Assembly (NCBI GenBank): GCA_023078685.1
Contig: JALGAS010000003.1
Coordinates: 62,001-126,000 of the forward strand
Origin: Neopestalotiopsis rosae
Lineage: Eukaryota; Ascomycota; Sordariomycetes; Amphisphaeriales; Sporocadaceae
DNA: 64,000 nt
Direction of reading: 5' to 3'
In this document: piece after piece, positions 21,054 to 31,932 of the stretch
Position numbering within the stretch: position 1 is the first letter of the stretch
How the letters are laid out: every line of letters begins with the position of its first letter
Made by a program: the position numbers and the translations under genes
Notes under the pieces: model-generated
The model's database searches: none
What the model was told of the DNA's origin: nothing
What the model saw: only the letters and a program-made list of their open reading frames with translations

Positions 21054-24000
21054 CTACATTACAGCACACTTTTTATCCTTGCCGGGTCCGTCTCTCGGCG
21101 CCTTTGACGCCCACGTCACGTCGGTCCAGGCGAGACTCATGGCGTCGTCGCTGTCCTTCTTCTTTTTACGCCGACCAGTCCAACCCCGGCTCTTGGCGTC
21201 CTTGATATTCTTGGCGGCGCTCCTGCGAGCGCGGCTCTGCCGTCTGTTGAGACTTGTGTGGTGCCGTAACGAGGTTGTGGTGAGCGCCGCCGAGGGCGGC
21301 GCCGGAGGAATGGGAATCCCGTATCCCTGCTCATTGTGTAGAGGCAGCGTGAGGTTATGATGATTGGCATTTCGACCATCGACACTTGTGATACTGTAGA
21401 TGGTTTCCAGTCTCTCAACAGTTGGTCTGCTGTTGCTGGTGCCCGCCTGTGGGCCGGGGTGACGAGGAACGGGAGCGAAAATCACCGGTTCCCCAGCGTC
21501 ATATTGCTGTGAGCGGCCATGATCGGGAGTGTCAAAGGCACCCGAGACGCCCTTGGGAGTGCTGATAATCAATGGCTGATCTGGCTCAGGCGCGCGTGAC
21601 TGCACGCCAGAGAAGTGGCCGCTTCCCCCCGACGATGAACGGCCACGATCATGCAAAACCCGACCGACCGGAACACGAGGCACTTGGAAACTGCCCGACG
21701 CTGGCCGTGGTGGTCTAGAATCCCGGCGACTGTTTAGCCTAGTCAGCTGATCAGGCGTCGGGGCTGGCGGTAGATTTGCTGCTATGATTTCAGCATTGTT
21801 GGTGTCGATTGCTGGTGCCGAGTGAGGATATCCATCATTATGGGCCCCCGTCGGCTGCCCCAACTGTAGAGCTCGAGGCCACGTGAACGCATTCGAAAGT
21901 CGACCGACCCGGGGACTCTCCGCTGTATTGCTATTCTCTGTAACATCCGCACCTTGTGGAGTTGTTATTACGTTCGAAGGCTGGCCATTGGCCAGGCCTC
22001 CCGATGATGTTGTGGTGACCGCAGATTGTGCCGCAGATGATGATGCGCTCCTTCCTGTGCTTGCGGAATAGGTAGCAGATGGCGACGCATGCGTATCACC
22101 ATACGCATATCTTTGCGCATCCGTATTAATTTTGTGTAGTTGTGATGCCTGAGATGCTTGTGATGATTGCTCTACAGGCGATATGTCGTACAAGTCATCC
22201 TCCTGGTTAGTTTGCCGTAATTCCTGGGAATGCCCTGGATGAGCGGTACTCGGCACTCGCTGTAATGACATGTGCGTGTAGCTTTGACTGCCTTCCACCG
22301 AAGCACTCCCTGGTCTCGGTTGCCATGAGTGTCTTTTCGAAGTCGGTGAGGTCTGTAATCTCGCCAACTCCGGCCGTCCGTGAGATTTGTTGGATTGTTG
22401 AGGCATATGTCCTGAACCTGAAGAATGTATTGAGCGCGGTGCTTGTCTCGTTGCCTGATGACTTGTGTTTGGCAACGCAGCTGCAGTGTAGGCCAGTGAG
22501 CTCGAAGTGCCCCGCGAACCCTGGTTCAGACCTACACCTGGAATCGCGGCATGTCGCAGGAAAGAGGGCACATCTCCAGGGTCCTCCTTTGCATAGGGGG
22601 GAGGTGGCGGAACCCAATTGTCAGCATCGCTCTCATGCGGATGCTCTGCCCGACCATCTGCGCGCCTGTATTCGACACGGCCACCATTCGCAGCCGAGGG
22701 ATGAAGTCGCCGGTTCACAGCAGCAGCCGTTGCAGCACGTCGCAAGGTCGGAGCTGTGCGTGGAGCCGCATGTGCATAAGGTGCATCGAGAGCCTCTTGA
22801 ACATCTTCGAGAGTCGGATCTTCCGGGTCCTCGTGTATCGAAGCTCTCCGAGCCTCTGTACGCGGTCCAACCATGCGCCGAGGGAGCAACGGGTCATCAT
22901 CATCATTACTTGTAGGAATTGGCGGAACGGGTGGCCTCAGTAAATCGTCCGCTTGACGATCCGCAGAAGTCCCAGATCGCATGAGACCAGAGCGGACACC
23001 ACCCCGTTGGGCCACAGTCCGTCTTCTTACGATGGCGACCTCCGTAGCCATGTCTCGAAGTTCCTCTTCCAGGACTTCAGGCTCTTTTGTTCCAACCTCG
23101 ATAGTGATTTCCGTGTCCTTGCCGTTGGTAAAACCAAGATCAAAGTCCACAATTGTCAGCCTGCCCCCGTCGACAAAGTCCATTCCGTCCTCCTCGGTGA
23201 TGAGTTTCGCCGGCATGACACCTTGAGCGGCAATGACTAGTCGCTCCTGGAATGAAAAGTCGCCATATCCAGCAACCCACTTGACCGTGGTTACACGGTG
23301 GAGCTGTGCGATTTTACGTCCACTAACAAAAGTGTTGCGATTCCGGTCACATAGTAATTGCCATTGCAGGACTCTGCCTCCTACCGGCTCCTGGGACCGA
23401 GAAGGCGAGCGCGTGGACGGAGCACTGCTATGCCGACTTAGGCCAGGTACCGTCGATTCGGCATGCGTTTCCGGGACAGCCTCGAGATCTTCGGGTACGC
23501 CGTAAATCCAAATATCCTTGCCTTCGAACCCGGCAGAAACAAGATCACCACAATTCGTGGCCGCGGGTAGGGTACAAGGCAAAAAAGTGCTTTGAGCAGC
23601 CGTCCTCGAAGTTGGAACCGGACCAGTAAAGTACGTTGTCCCGTTCCGGAGGTCGTCGATGCGGACGGCACGGAAAGTCTCAAAACTGCGATCGTAGGTA
23701 AAAGTCCAGCTTGCTTCCTGCGAACTAGACTCTTGGAGTAACGTGGCGTGGCTGCAATCACGACTGGTATTTGGGAATAGAATGGAAGTCGTCCACAATG
23801 CACTGATGTTGTCTTCTGCCATTTGAGCACCGGGATCATAGTACGGTGCAGTAAGAATGACGGTATTCGACTGGTGTGCAGCGGTTGTCGTGCCTAACAG
23901 TTGGGTGCCATCAGATGAAAAAGCCAAATAGTCCACAGCCTCGCATTTGACGGCTCTCCGGTCTGTAGGCATAGCACCACTGCCAAGAGATGACACCTCG

Positions 24001-24794
24001 ATACCTCCTTCATATGCAGCCGCCAGTACACTTCCGCAAGGTGACAGTGCTATTGTTCGAGGAGAATGGTCTAGTATCAAGGACTGCGTGCGCCTTGGAG
24101 GATGTTTCCGCAAATCGTAGATATCGACCTGCATATCGGAGGACAAAACGGCGAGAACGGTGCCATCGTCTAGAATGCATGTAGAGACGGGGCGGCGCAA
24201 AATCTTGAGTTCGCGCCGCACTTCCAGATCAGATCCTCTCAAGTCCAGCACATAAATTCGAGATGAGTTGTAGGCAAGAATATGGTGGCCTCGAGGCGAA
24301 GAGCTGAACTGCATCCCCTCGCCGCCGGGAGCAGAAGAAGAGCTAATCGAATTGGATACCAGCTTGATTGTCGTCGTCTTCGGGCGCAAGTAGACCTCAA
24401 ACAGGTTGCGCTTGATTTCTTGCGAGAAGAGACGTCGCAAGCGCGGCAGATCCTCATCCTTGACAGGAGCAGGCAGCGAGGTGTTGTGCCTCGCCGCATA
24501 TGAAGGGCAATGCCAAAGTTGGTGTGCGTAGAGATGTGCTTGCTGGGAAACTCGGCGCCATTTCGTGTTGAGGAGCACTGCCGAGGCGAATGAGTTTGGT
24601 TCGGTGAGTTGAAGTATTCTGTTGTTGCCAGATTCATGTCAGTAAGGGCACGCAGAATCAGACATGCTTTCTATCATGACATACTGCTGAATGATCTCTT
24701 CGGGTAGTCTCTCAAAGGCAGACGAAGCGCCAGAGCTTGTAGTCGCCATATTCTCGGGCTCCTTCTCAGCCTCGACGGCAGAGGCAACGTCCAT
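21054..24794 (-). CDS. F-box protein with beta-propeller-like domain, long disordered region and C-terminal CaaX box
   Basis: Exons 24794-24685 and 24618-21054 (66-bp intron) give 1224 residues; an in-frame ATG at 24749 would shorten this by 15. Splicing produces the F-box FERLPEEIIQQILQLTEPNS followed by KWRRVSQQAHLYAHQLWHC, at about 28-75. Residues about 100-520 contain repeated beta-strand/WD-like blades (for example VLAVLSSDMQVDIYDLRK, IALSPCGSVLAAAYEGGIEV), consistent with a WD40/YVTN-like propeller. About 600 residues of Ser/Pro/Arg-rich disorder follow. The end is basic (TGRRKKKKDSDDA) and closes with KDKKCAVM, a CaaX prenylation motif whose final Met favours farnesyltransferase. An SCF adaptor tethered to membranes is inferred. 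The substrate is unknown. Confidence 0.82.
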
Positions 24795-25009
24795 GTCGTC
24801 GTGCGCCTTTGTTGTAGGAAATCCCAGGCGCTACAGGAAGAAATAACTCTCGAGCTTGTACAGAAGCTGAAGTCAGAGATCTGTAAAGAGAAGTGCCATC
24901 ATGTTTGGGGCTGTATGAGTGTATGTAAGTCGTGTTCGGCTGAGGCAAACTGGCCAGGCGTGGCAGGGCTGATCTAGGCTCTCGCAGTAGACCTCGTTTG
25001 CATTAGGGG

Positions 25010-25045
25010 TCTCGCTGCGCTGCGCTGCGCTGCGTTGCTCTGCTC
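25010..25045. repeat. GCGCT-type pentanucleotide tandem repeat
   Basis: About four units of GCGCT/CTGCG occur, degenerating into GCTCGCTC. This is a simple microsatellite upstream of the F-box gene. Confidence 0.8.
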
Positions 25046-25310
25046 GCTCGCTCTCTCGGGTTCGGCGCTAGGTATGTTGTTGTGGCTCCTTGTCTCACAA
25101 CTGTCAAATATCGGTGCAGGCAGATGCGCTGTTCCCTTGTTGTCGTCGGCATATAAGGGAGGTAACAAAGGAAGGACGGGAGACTTCATGCAACGCGGCA
25201 AGTCGAGAGGGTAAGACAACGACTTTCAGCAGCACGGAACTTGGTAACCTTTTTGAGGCGGAGCAAGTCCCAATTGCATCCATCGGGTTGAGTGCTACCT
25301 AAAATCGAAT

Positions 25311-25337
25311 GTACCTAGGCCTAGCAGGTCTAGGTAC
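25311..25337. repeat. imperfect palindrome containing CCTAG words
   Basis: GTACCTAG at 25311-25318 is matched by its reverse complement CTAGGTAC at 25330-25337, with an inner CCT/AGG pairing around a 3-nt centre and one mismatched pair. It lies about 520 bp upstream of the F-box gene start. Confidence 0.7.
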
Positions 25338-28300
25338 CTTATACCAATTTCAGCGCTCGTTTGGTCAGCCGTCAGCGGTCCAATTGAAGGGCACGGCAGG
25401 GAGACCGGCGACAAATAGTGAGCCCATAGCGCGGGGATTTTGGCCCGAATGGCGGGATTGATTGGCATGGATGGATTTGATGCGAAAAGCTGTGGTACAA
25501 GTAAGGTGAACGTGCGCTACCTCCTCAGATCTACATAAAAATGACAGACTTGGAATATATTGAATGTTGTGTTGGGTACCTCTCTATCAATCTCGTCGTT
25601 GATTCACCCACCTTCTGCTTACACTCCACCCAATACAGCGAATGTTACTTGCTGCAAATGTACAGTTATCGAAACAAACTCCAATTGATGCCTTGCAGCA
25701 TGGGATCCATGGGACCCGGCGTTTAACATGTAGGTAAGGTATTGTTCTGGGGCCGTTTCAACGTCCCGCACGACGATCAATGGGTACATCGGCAGCCACT
25801 AAAAAGCTGATCCTATCATTATTCGCGCCGGCGGCCGATTGAATGTCGCTCAGAGGTAATTCATCTAAGTTCTGCACTGCAGTAAAACAGGAGACGACAA
25901 GGACGGAGGTTAATAAACGCCCAAGATGCCTCGATACTACGTTGAATATTCGGCAGCAACTACGCACAGTATGTTGATGCTCAAGGCACTCGAGCGAGGC
26001 ACAAGGAGTTCTGATACGACAAGCAAGGTAAGGTATTAAATCTAGATTGGCCACCAGTATACATTGTGAATTTATTCGATTTATAGGACTCTTGGGGGAA
26101 ATCAGCTCTTTTCCTGCACCTTATTTGCAAAGTTCGATCCAAACAGGAACGAGAGGTTGATGCACAGATGAGCCCCCAACGGTGAGTATAGAGGCCAGGC
26201 AGGGGTTTTGATAAAAAGGCATCAACAACCTCTCTGCGTGTCGAGCCAGTGGAACAAGATTGCACGTGGCAACGATTTCACACACACGCTGCAACTACTC
26301 AATGCACCAGAACAACAGTCGCTGCACCTGAATTCAGGAGCGCATGTGCATCAAGGAGTGTGTTCATCCTGACGTCGTTATCACAATACACATGCAGATG
26401 ATGGTCTTCTCCGCTGGAGTTCTTATGGGCCATGGCAAGACATCAGACATCAATGCCGGCCAGGCCAGGGTGGTACCTTATCCACTTATGGCCCCTCGAA
26501 GAGCTGGGCATTACAGCTTGACGGAATACGTATAGCCCAGAGCAACAAGCTTGAAGCAGTCTGCTTTCGTCCAGCAACACGTACTACTATTGCGTGTAGG
26601 TAGGTATTCAGCCACGCGATGGAGCCCGGAGCCTGGTAGCCGCGGCCTACAAACCATGAGCCATGCGCGGCAGCATGTTTATCAGTTTGTTGAATTACGA
26701 GACTGACTAGGATCAAACACAAAATACCCACCTGTTCCTTTCGTGACCTGCCCTGCTTAGTCTAACGGGTCCCCTGTTCGGAACTCGACAGTAGCTAGTC
26801 CGTCTTCTATATACGTACGTTATGCCTGTCTGTTGATGTTTTGTCATTCCCAGGTAAGAGATTGATATAACTGAAAAAGCAGGTGCCTATTGGGAGTATT
26901 CGGGTGACGGGTTGGGGCCGGCCGCATAAGGATCGGTTCCTGTCAAGCCTGTGTCGCGAGCGAGATCATCAGCCACACACACACACACACGCACCCATAC
27001 CATTGGCGGCCAAAAAAACAAATGCGGCTAACATATGATCACTTTTTTCTTCTTCTCACGATTCTATTTTTGGTTTCGACAGCTCGGTGCGGGGCAGGCT
27101 AATGTAGAGCGACCCCAGGTTCAGCAGTGTACGTATCTGCCTCCTTCAATCGGAATTCGTATCTTCGCTCTTTTTTCGATGTGCAATCTCCGGCCCGCGA
27201 ATTTTTGTCTGGTCTTTTTGCCCTCATCAGAAATGGATCTCTCTTTCTCTACATACATAGAATCTCACCATTTTTTGCCTCGCACGCAGCCGCAGCTGAT
27301 CTGTTGGTTCGTTGCCCGCACAAGGAAATACTAGTGTTCATTCACATGCCGCTCGCTGCAAATGATTATCCCCGTGCTGCATAATTGTCGATCATGGTGC
27401 TTCGTATGTCCTGAAGGATTTGGGTAAAATTGCTATTGCCCCCCAGGTGCCTTGGTAGGTCACGCAGTATCACCCAGTTACGCATCTCACCTGCATCATT
27501 TCTCAGGCAGCTCCGACTGTCGAGTCACATAAGTAGCGGTGAATCAATAGTCAGAAGGACTTGAGGCTCGCTGTGAATCAATATAATGGACATGATTTTG
27601 GGAAAGAACGAAAACACGGGTGTTTCGATGGTCACGACTGGTGTAACAGGCACCTGGCCGCATTTTATCTGATGAATGCTTCAATGCCCGGCGAGACCGG
27701 CATAGGGTGGGCCCAGGACAGCGAGCGCCAGCCGAATTGTCCTGATGGTTGACTTGACTGGTCACGGGCATTGGCATTGGAAATCCGCGGGGCCTAGCGC
27801 CAAGTGAATTGGCCGGATGTAGTATAAGCATAAAGCCTTTTTGGCGACTGGCTCACTTTCCATCTTGTTCTATGATGTCAATCTTGATGCATTACCGGCG
27901 CAAACAAAGTCGTTCAAGTTCTAAGCTCGAATGATGGTGGAAGCAATGGAGGAGGACATGTCTTCTGTATTAATTTTAGCAGGCTGCGACGGCAACAAAG
28001 TCGTCTACCTCCAGCTTTGCGGCTGATCCCTCCCAATATCAAAACGTGCCTCGCTACATACTCGCTGGACAAGCAGTTGTAATGGCAATATATTGTGGAC
28101 TAGATCCGAGTCCAATTCTTCTTGACATGAACTCAAAGTAATTGCTCAAATGCAAGTAGATATTGACTCACCGACCGAGTCTCGTCTCACCGACTATTGT
28201 CCCAGACTGCGACTTCCAGATTGATTTGTAGCACGTCCAGTAGTCCATGTCTCATTCATCCATCCAGTCGCTTACTCATCGTCCGTTCCCGTGGTCAGGA

Positions 28301-28511
28301 ACATCTTGTGATTAAACTTTTTTGTGGCTGCCAGCATCATCATCTCTTCGGGGCTGGAGCTAGGTATTGTGGGCTAGTTGTGTCTAAACGCCGAAAAAGA
28401 CCACCAAACATCATCCCAGGAACGTACGTTGACATTGTAGCCATCATTGAAACTTCTGGCTTGTCGTTCATCGATCAATTTTCCCCCATCGAACCACCAC
28501 CAGACACCAAC

Positions 28512-31095
28512 ATGCCCGTTGCGGAATGCGCCACCATGAGCGTCTCCAAGAGGGAGAACACGGGCTACTTGCCCATTGAGAACTACGGCATGATCGGCAA
28601 TATGCGCACCTGTGCCCTCATCAGCATGGATGGAAGTGTTGGTACGTGAATCATATTCTATGACCGAGAATAAACTTACTAACGGCTGCACGTACCAGAT
28701 TTCATGTGCTGGTAAGTATGTATTCGTCGAGACGGAAGCCCAAATTGTATCACAAGAGGATTAGATACATCCTCAATGTTGCACTGTATTGGCTGGATTT
28801 AATTGGTCTCGAGCGCTGTCCTGTCAAATATTTCGAGCTCGGTAGAGGTTGACGAATCTTGCAGGCCAGACTTCGACTCGCCTTCGGTTTTCTGCCGTCT
28901 GCTTGACAAGGACAAGGGTGGATATTTCAGCATCGCTCCTCCCAACGTTGCCTCGTGTACTACAAAGCAGCAATACCTGCCGTCCTCGGCTATCCTGCAG
29001 ACCAGATACATTCACGAAGACGGAGTCGTGGATCTTGTGGACTTTTTCCCTCGTCCCAGAACCACGAGCATCCTGACGCCAGGCTACAAGCACAATGCCT
29101 ACCGAGAGACGCGCACCGTCCAGGAGGAGTTGAAAAAGTGGCTCGTGAGACGTGTGGAATGCATTCGTGGAGAGATCGACCTTGGTTGGATATTCTTCTT
29201 TTCGCACATTCTCCTGACAGGGACTAACGTATCGTAGATGTCGACATATTTCCGGCATTCGGATATGGAAGAGATTCTCACAACACCAATGTTCTACAAG
29301 CTGTTCACAGCTCTCTCGATTCTGTGAGCAAGACGGTGACCTTTCATAGTGAACATGAAAAGCTTCAGCTGGACGTGGTCATTGATAGTGGAGTGGGCGA
29401 CAGCACAAGCTGTCCCTCGGTCATATTTAAGAAGGAGAGGAGGGACGGCATGCTCGGGGATGGCGTTACTGCCAAGATTCGTCTTGCCGAAGGTCAGGGC
29501 GTCTCATTCATCCTTCGCGCCGACTCTGACGATCACGTCACCGAGACCATCACCACTCCCATCGTTGACAAACACCAGAATGACACACAAACGTTCTGGT
29601 TCAACTGGCTTGCCAAGAGCAGGTATCGCGGAGGTTGGCGCGAAATTGTCGCTCGAAGTCTCATGATCCTCAAGATGCTGACATACGAGCCGACTGGCGC
29701 CATTGTGGCAGCTCCCACATTCTCGATTCCTGAGGATGTAGGGGGAGTAAGGTATGAATTAGCCTGTGAAGTTTTCAAGTAATTGAGAGATTGACTGAAC
29801 ATGGTCAGAAACTGGGACTACCGCTTCTCTTGGGTCCGGGACAGCAGCTTCACCATCTACATCCTCCTCCGCATGGGATTCACCGAAGAGGCCGATGCCT
29901 ACATGGAATTCATTAGTGAGAGGTTCCAAAAGTCTACCACCGAAGACGGCGGACTTCCCATCATGTTCACCATCAGAGGCGAGACGGATATCCCCGAACA
30001 AGAGCTTGACCACTTGGAGGGATACAAGGGCAGCAAGCCGGTCCGCATTGGCAATGGTGCAGCATTTCATCAGCAGTTTGATATCTACGGAGAGCTTATG
30101 GATGGCATCTATCTCTACAACAAGTACGGAAAACCCATATCCTGGGATACATGGGTTTCTATTCGCAAGATGCTTGGTAAGCCTGATTACTGACAAAATA
30201 CTTGCCCAACCTGTTGCTGACCTGTCTATATACTATGTCCTCACTCTTCTCGATCGTGAGTATACTCTACAGCGATTTGACGAGATTCCGCTGACCTTTT
30301 CCCAACAGAACCGGACATGAGCATTTGGGAAGTCCGCAACAACAAGCAGCACTTTGTCTACTCCAAGGTCATGCTCTGGGTCGCCTTTGACCGCGGTCTC
30401 CGACTCGCCGACAAGCGCTGCCTACCCTGCCCCAACAGATTCAAGTGGCTCGAGGCCCGCGACAGGCTATACGAGGAGGTCATGGAGAAGGGCTACAACG
30501 AGGAGATGGGCTGCTTTGTCCAGAGCTACGAGAACAACACCATGATTGACTCTTCCATTCTGATTGCGCCCCTCGTCTTCTTCATTGCGCCAAACGACCC
30601 CAGGTTCCTCCGAACCATGGATCGCATCCTGATGCCGCCGGAGAAGGGCGGTCTCACAAGCACGGGGCTGGTGTATCGTTACGACACCGAGCTTTCCGAG
30701 GATGGTATGTGCAAGATCCCCACCCTTTCATATGCAAACGGCATCATCCCATTCAGTTGGAAGAAAACGTGAACAAAAAGACTAACCAACGCCCTTGTGG
30801 TTCGCCGCGACAAACAGGCGTAGGCGGTCGCGAGGGCGCCTTCTCCATGTGCACCTTCTGGCTGGTCGAGGCCATGACGCGAGCTAGCATCTACGAGCCA
30901 AAGTACCTGGCCCGCGCCATCAACATATTCGAAAACATGCTGAGCTTCTCCAACCACCTGGCCATGTTCTCCGAGGAGATTGCCCGGTCCGGCGAGCAGC
31001 TCGGCAACACGCCCCAGGCCTTTAGCCATCTCGCTCTCATCAGCGCGGCCTTCAATCTCGACCGTGCCCGGGAGCACAAGAGGTCAGTGTCCTAG
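28512..31095 (+). CDS. glycoside hydrolase family 15 (glucoamylase/trehalase-type) enzyme
   Basis: Exons 28512-28641, 28699-28711 (13 nt), 28865-29184, 29238-29751, 29809-30176, 30309-30704 and 30818-31095 give about 672 residues. The start has [29 protein letters not shown]; splicing the microexon yields [21 protein letters not shown], the conserved start of bacterial-like GH15 domains. [30 protein letters not shown] (probable acid Glu about 456) and [20 protein letters not shown] (probable base Glu about 633) complete the family signature. No signal peptide is seen, so an intracellular enzyme acting on alpha-glucosidic substrates is inferred. Two joints are uncertain. The intron from 30177 has no acceptor that restores the residues expected before EPDMS. 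A donor at 31083 with an acceptor at 31183 would replace the last residues by a Lys-rich tail. Confidence 0.85.
28699..28711 (+). other. 13-nt microexon of the GH15 gene
   Basis: This tiny exon is flanked by TACCAG and GTAAGT. It supplies the end of an Asp codon, Phe, Met and Cys, and two bases of a Trp codon. Only its inclusion joins GSV to PDFDSPS in frame and recreates the conserved GH15 motif. Confidence 0.8.
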
Positions 31096-31932
31096 AAGAA
31101 GAAAAGAATCAAACCCGTTCGTTTCTTCCTTTCCTCTTTCTCCCTTCTCTCTGTCTCTCTCTCTCTCTCTCGTCAAATCACAGAAAGATAACAGCTGGGC
31201 GAGGAGAACTACCAATGTTCGGTCTTCATTGTAAAAAAAAAAAGAAAAAAGCAAAGAGCCCATCAACTTACACAAGCTCCGTGTGTTAGCGTCGATATAA
31301 GCTACGACAAGTGAAAAAGGCCTCCAATTCATTCCATGGCTTTTCGGGGTGGAAAGGTGGTGGCATTTGCGTGTCATGAAAGCTTTGTTTTTATGATTTT
31401 TCCTGTTTTTGGGACTCACTGTTCATTGCCTTGTCTGTGTCACTATACAACATGTATCACCGCAAAAAGGCCATGATGCATATGGTATATCTCATCATCG
31501 CAATTCTTGCTCCCAAGTGTATTTACAGATCTTGCTCCACATTGTAGCATCTTGTCACAGAAAAACATGCAGCACATCTTTGGTAAATATGGAGTGCCTC
31601 GTGATTTTACATGTTTGCCGCGAAGATCAGCATATACTATGATCGATACACCAAATGGCCAACTGGGAGCAATGAAACCACGACTTTTTGTTTTGTTGCT
31701 TTATAATGCGCCTCTTATTGATCCCATACCCAGAAAAAGACAAGACGCGAAAACGCCGAAACCCGTTCCCGATGCTGTTGGATATATACCCTTGAAAAAG
31801 AAAAATCGTCTACCCTGTAAAGTCCAAAATGCAGCCATTTCGCCATCCAACTATCTTCAAAGACGGTAATTCTTTTCAGAATTTTTTATATTCAAAGTAA
31901 TAAAGTAACAAAAGTAAAATGACAAGCCAACC
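31096..31932. other. convergent 3' intergenic with CT microsatellite
   Basis: This stretch lies between the GH15 and GH5 stops. A pyrimidine tract ending in a CT repeat (about 31115-31171) is followed by ATCACAG, which may be a real 3' splice site for an extra GH15 exon (31184-31289). A poly-A run occurs at about 31232. No other gene was seen. Confidence 0.55.

Larger units (their letters stand above)
24795..28511. other. divergent intergenic region, no gene seen
   Basis: These 3.7 kb lie between the 5' ends of the F-box gene (-) and the GH15 gene (+). They hold a CTGCG/GCTCG-type short tandem repeat (about 25010-25045), an imperfect palindrome at 25311-25337, a CA microsatellite at about 26973-26991, and AACGTACGTT at 28421-28430, 82 bp upstream of the GH15 start. 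Open frames are short and carry no recognisable domains. Confidence 0.55.

Noticed and set aside
22265..22943. Plus-strand frames of 216 and 130 codons
   Set aside because: They are antisense to the disordered part of the F-box protein gene.
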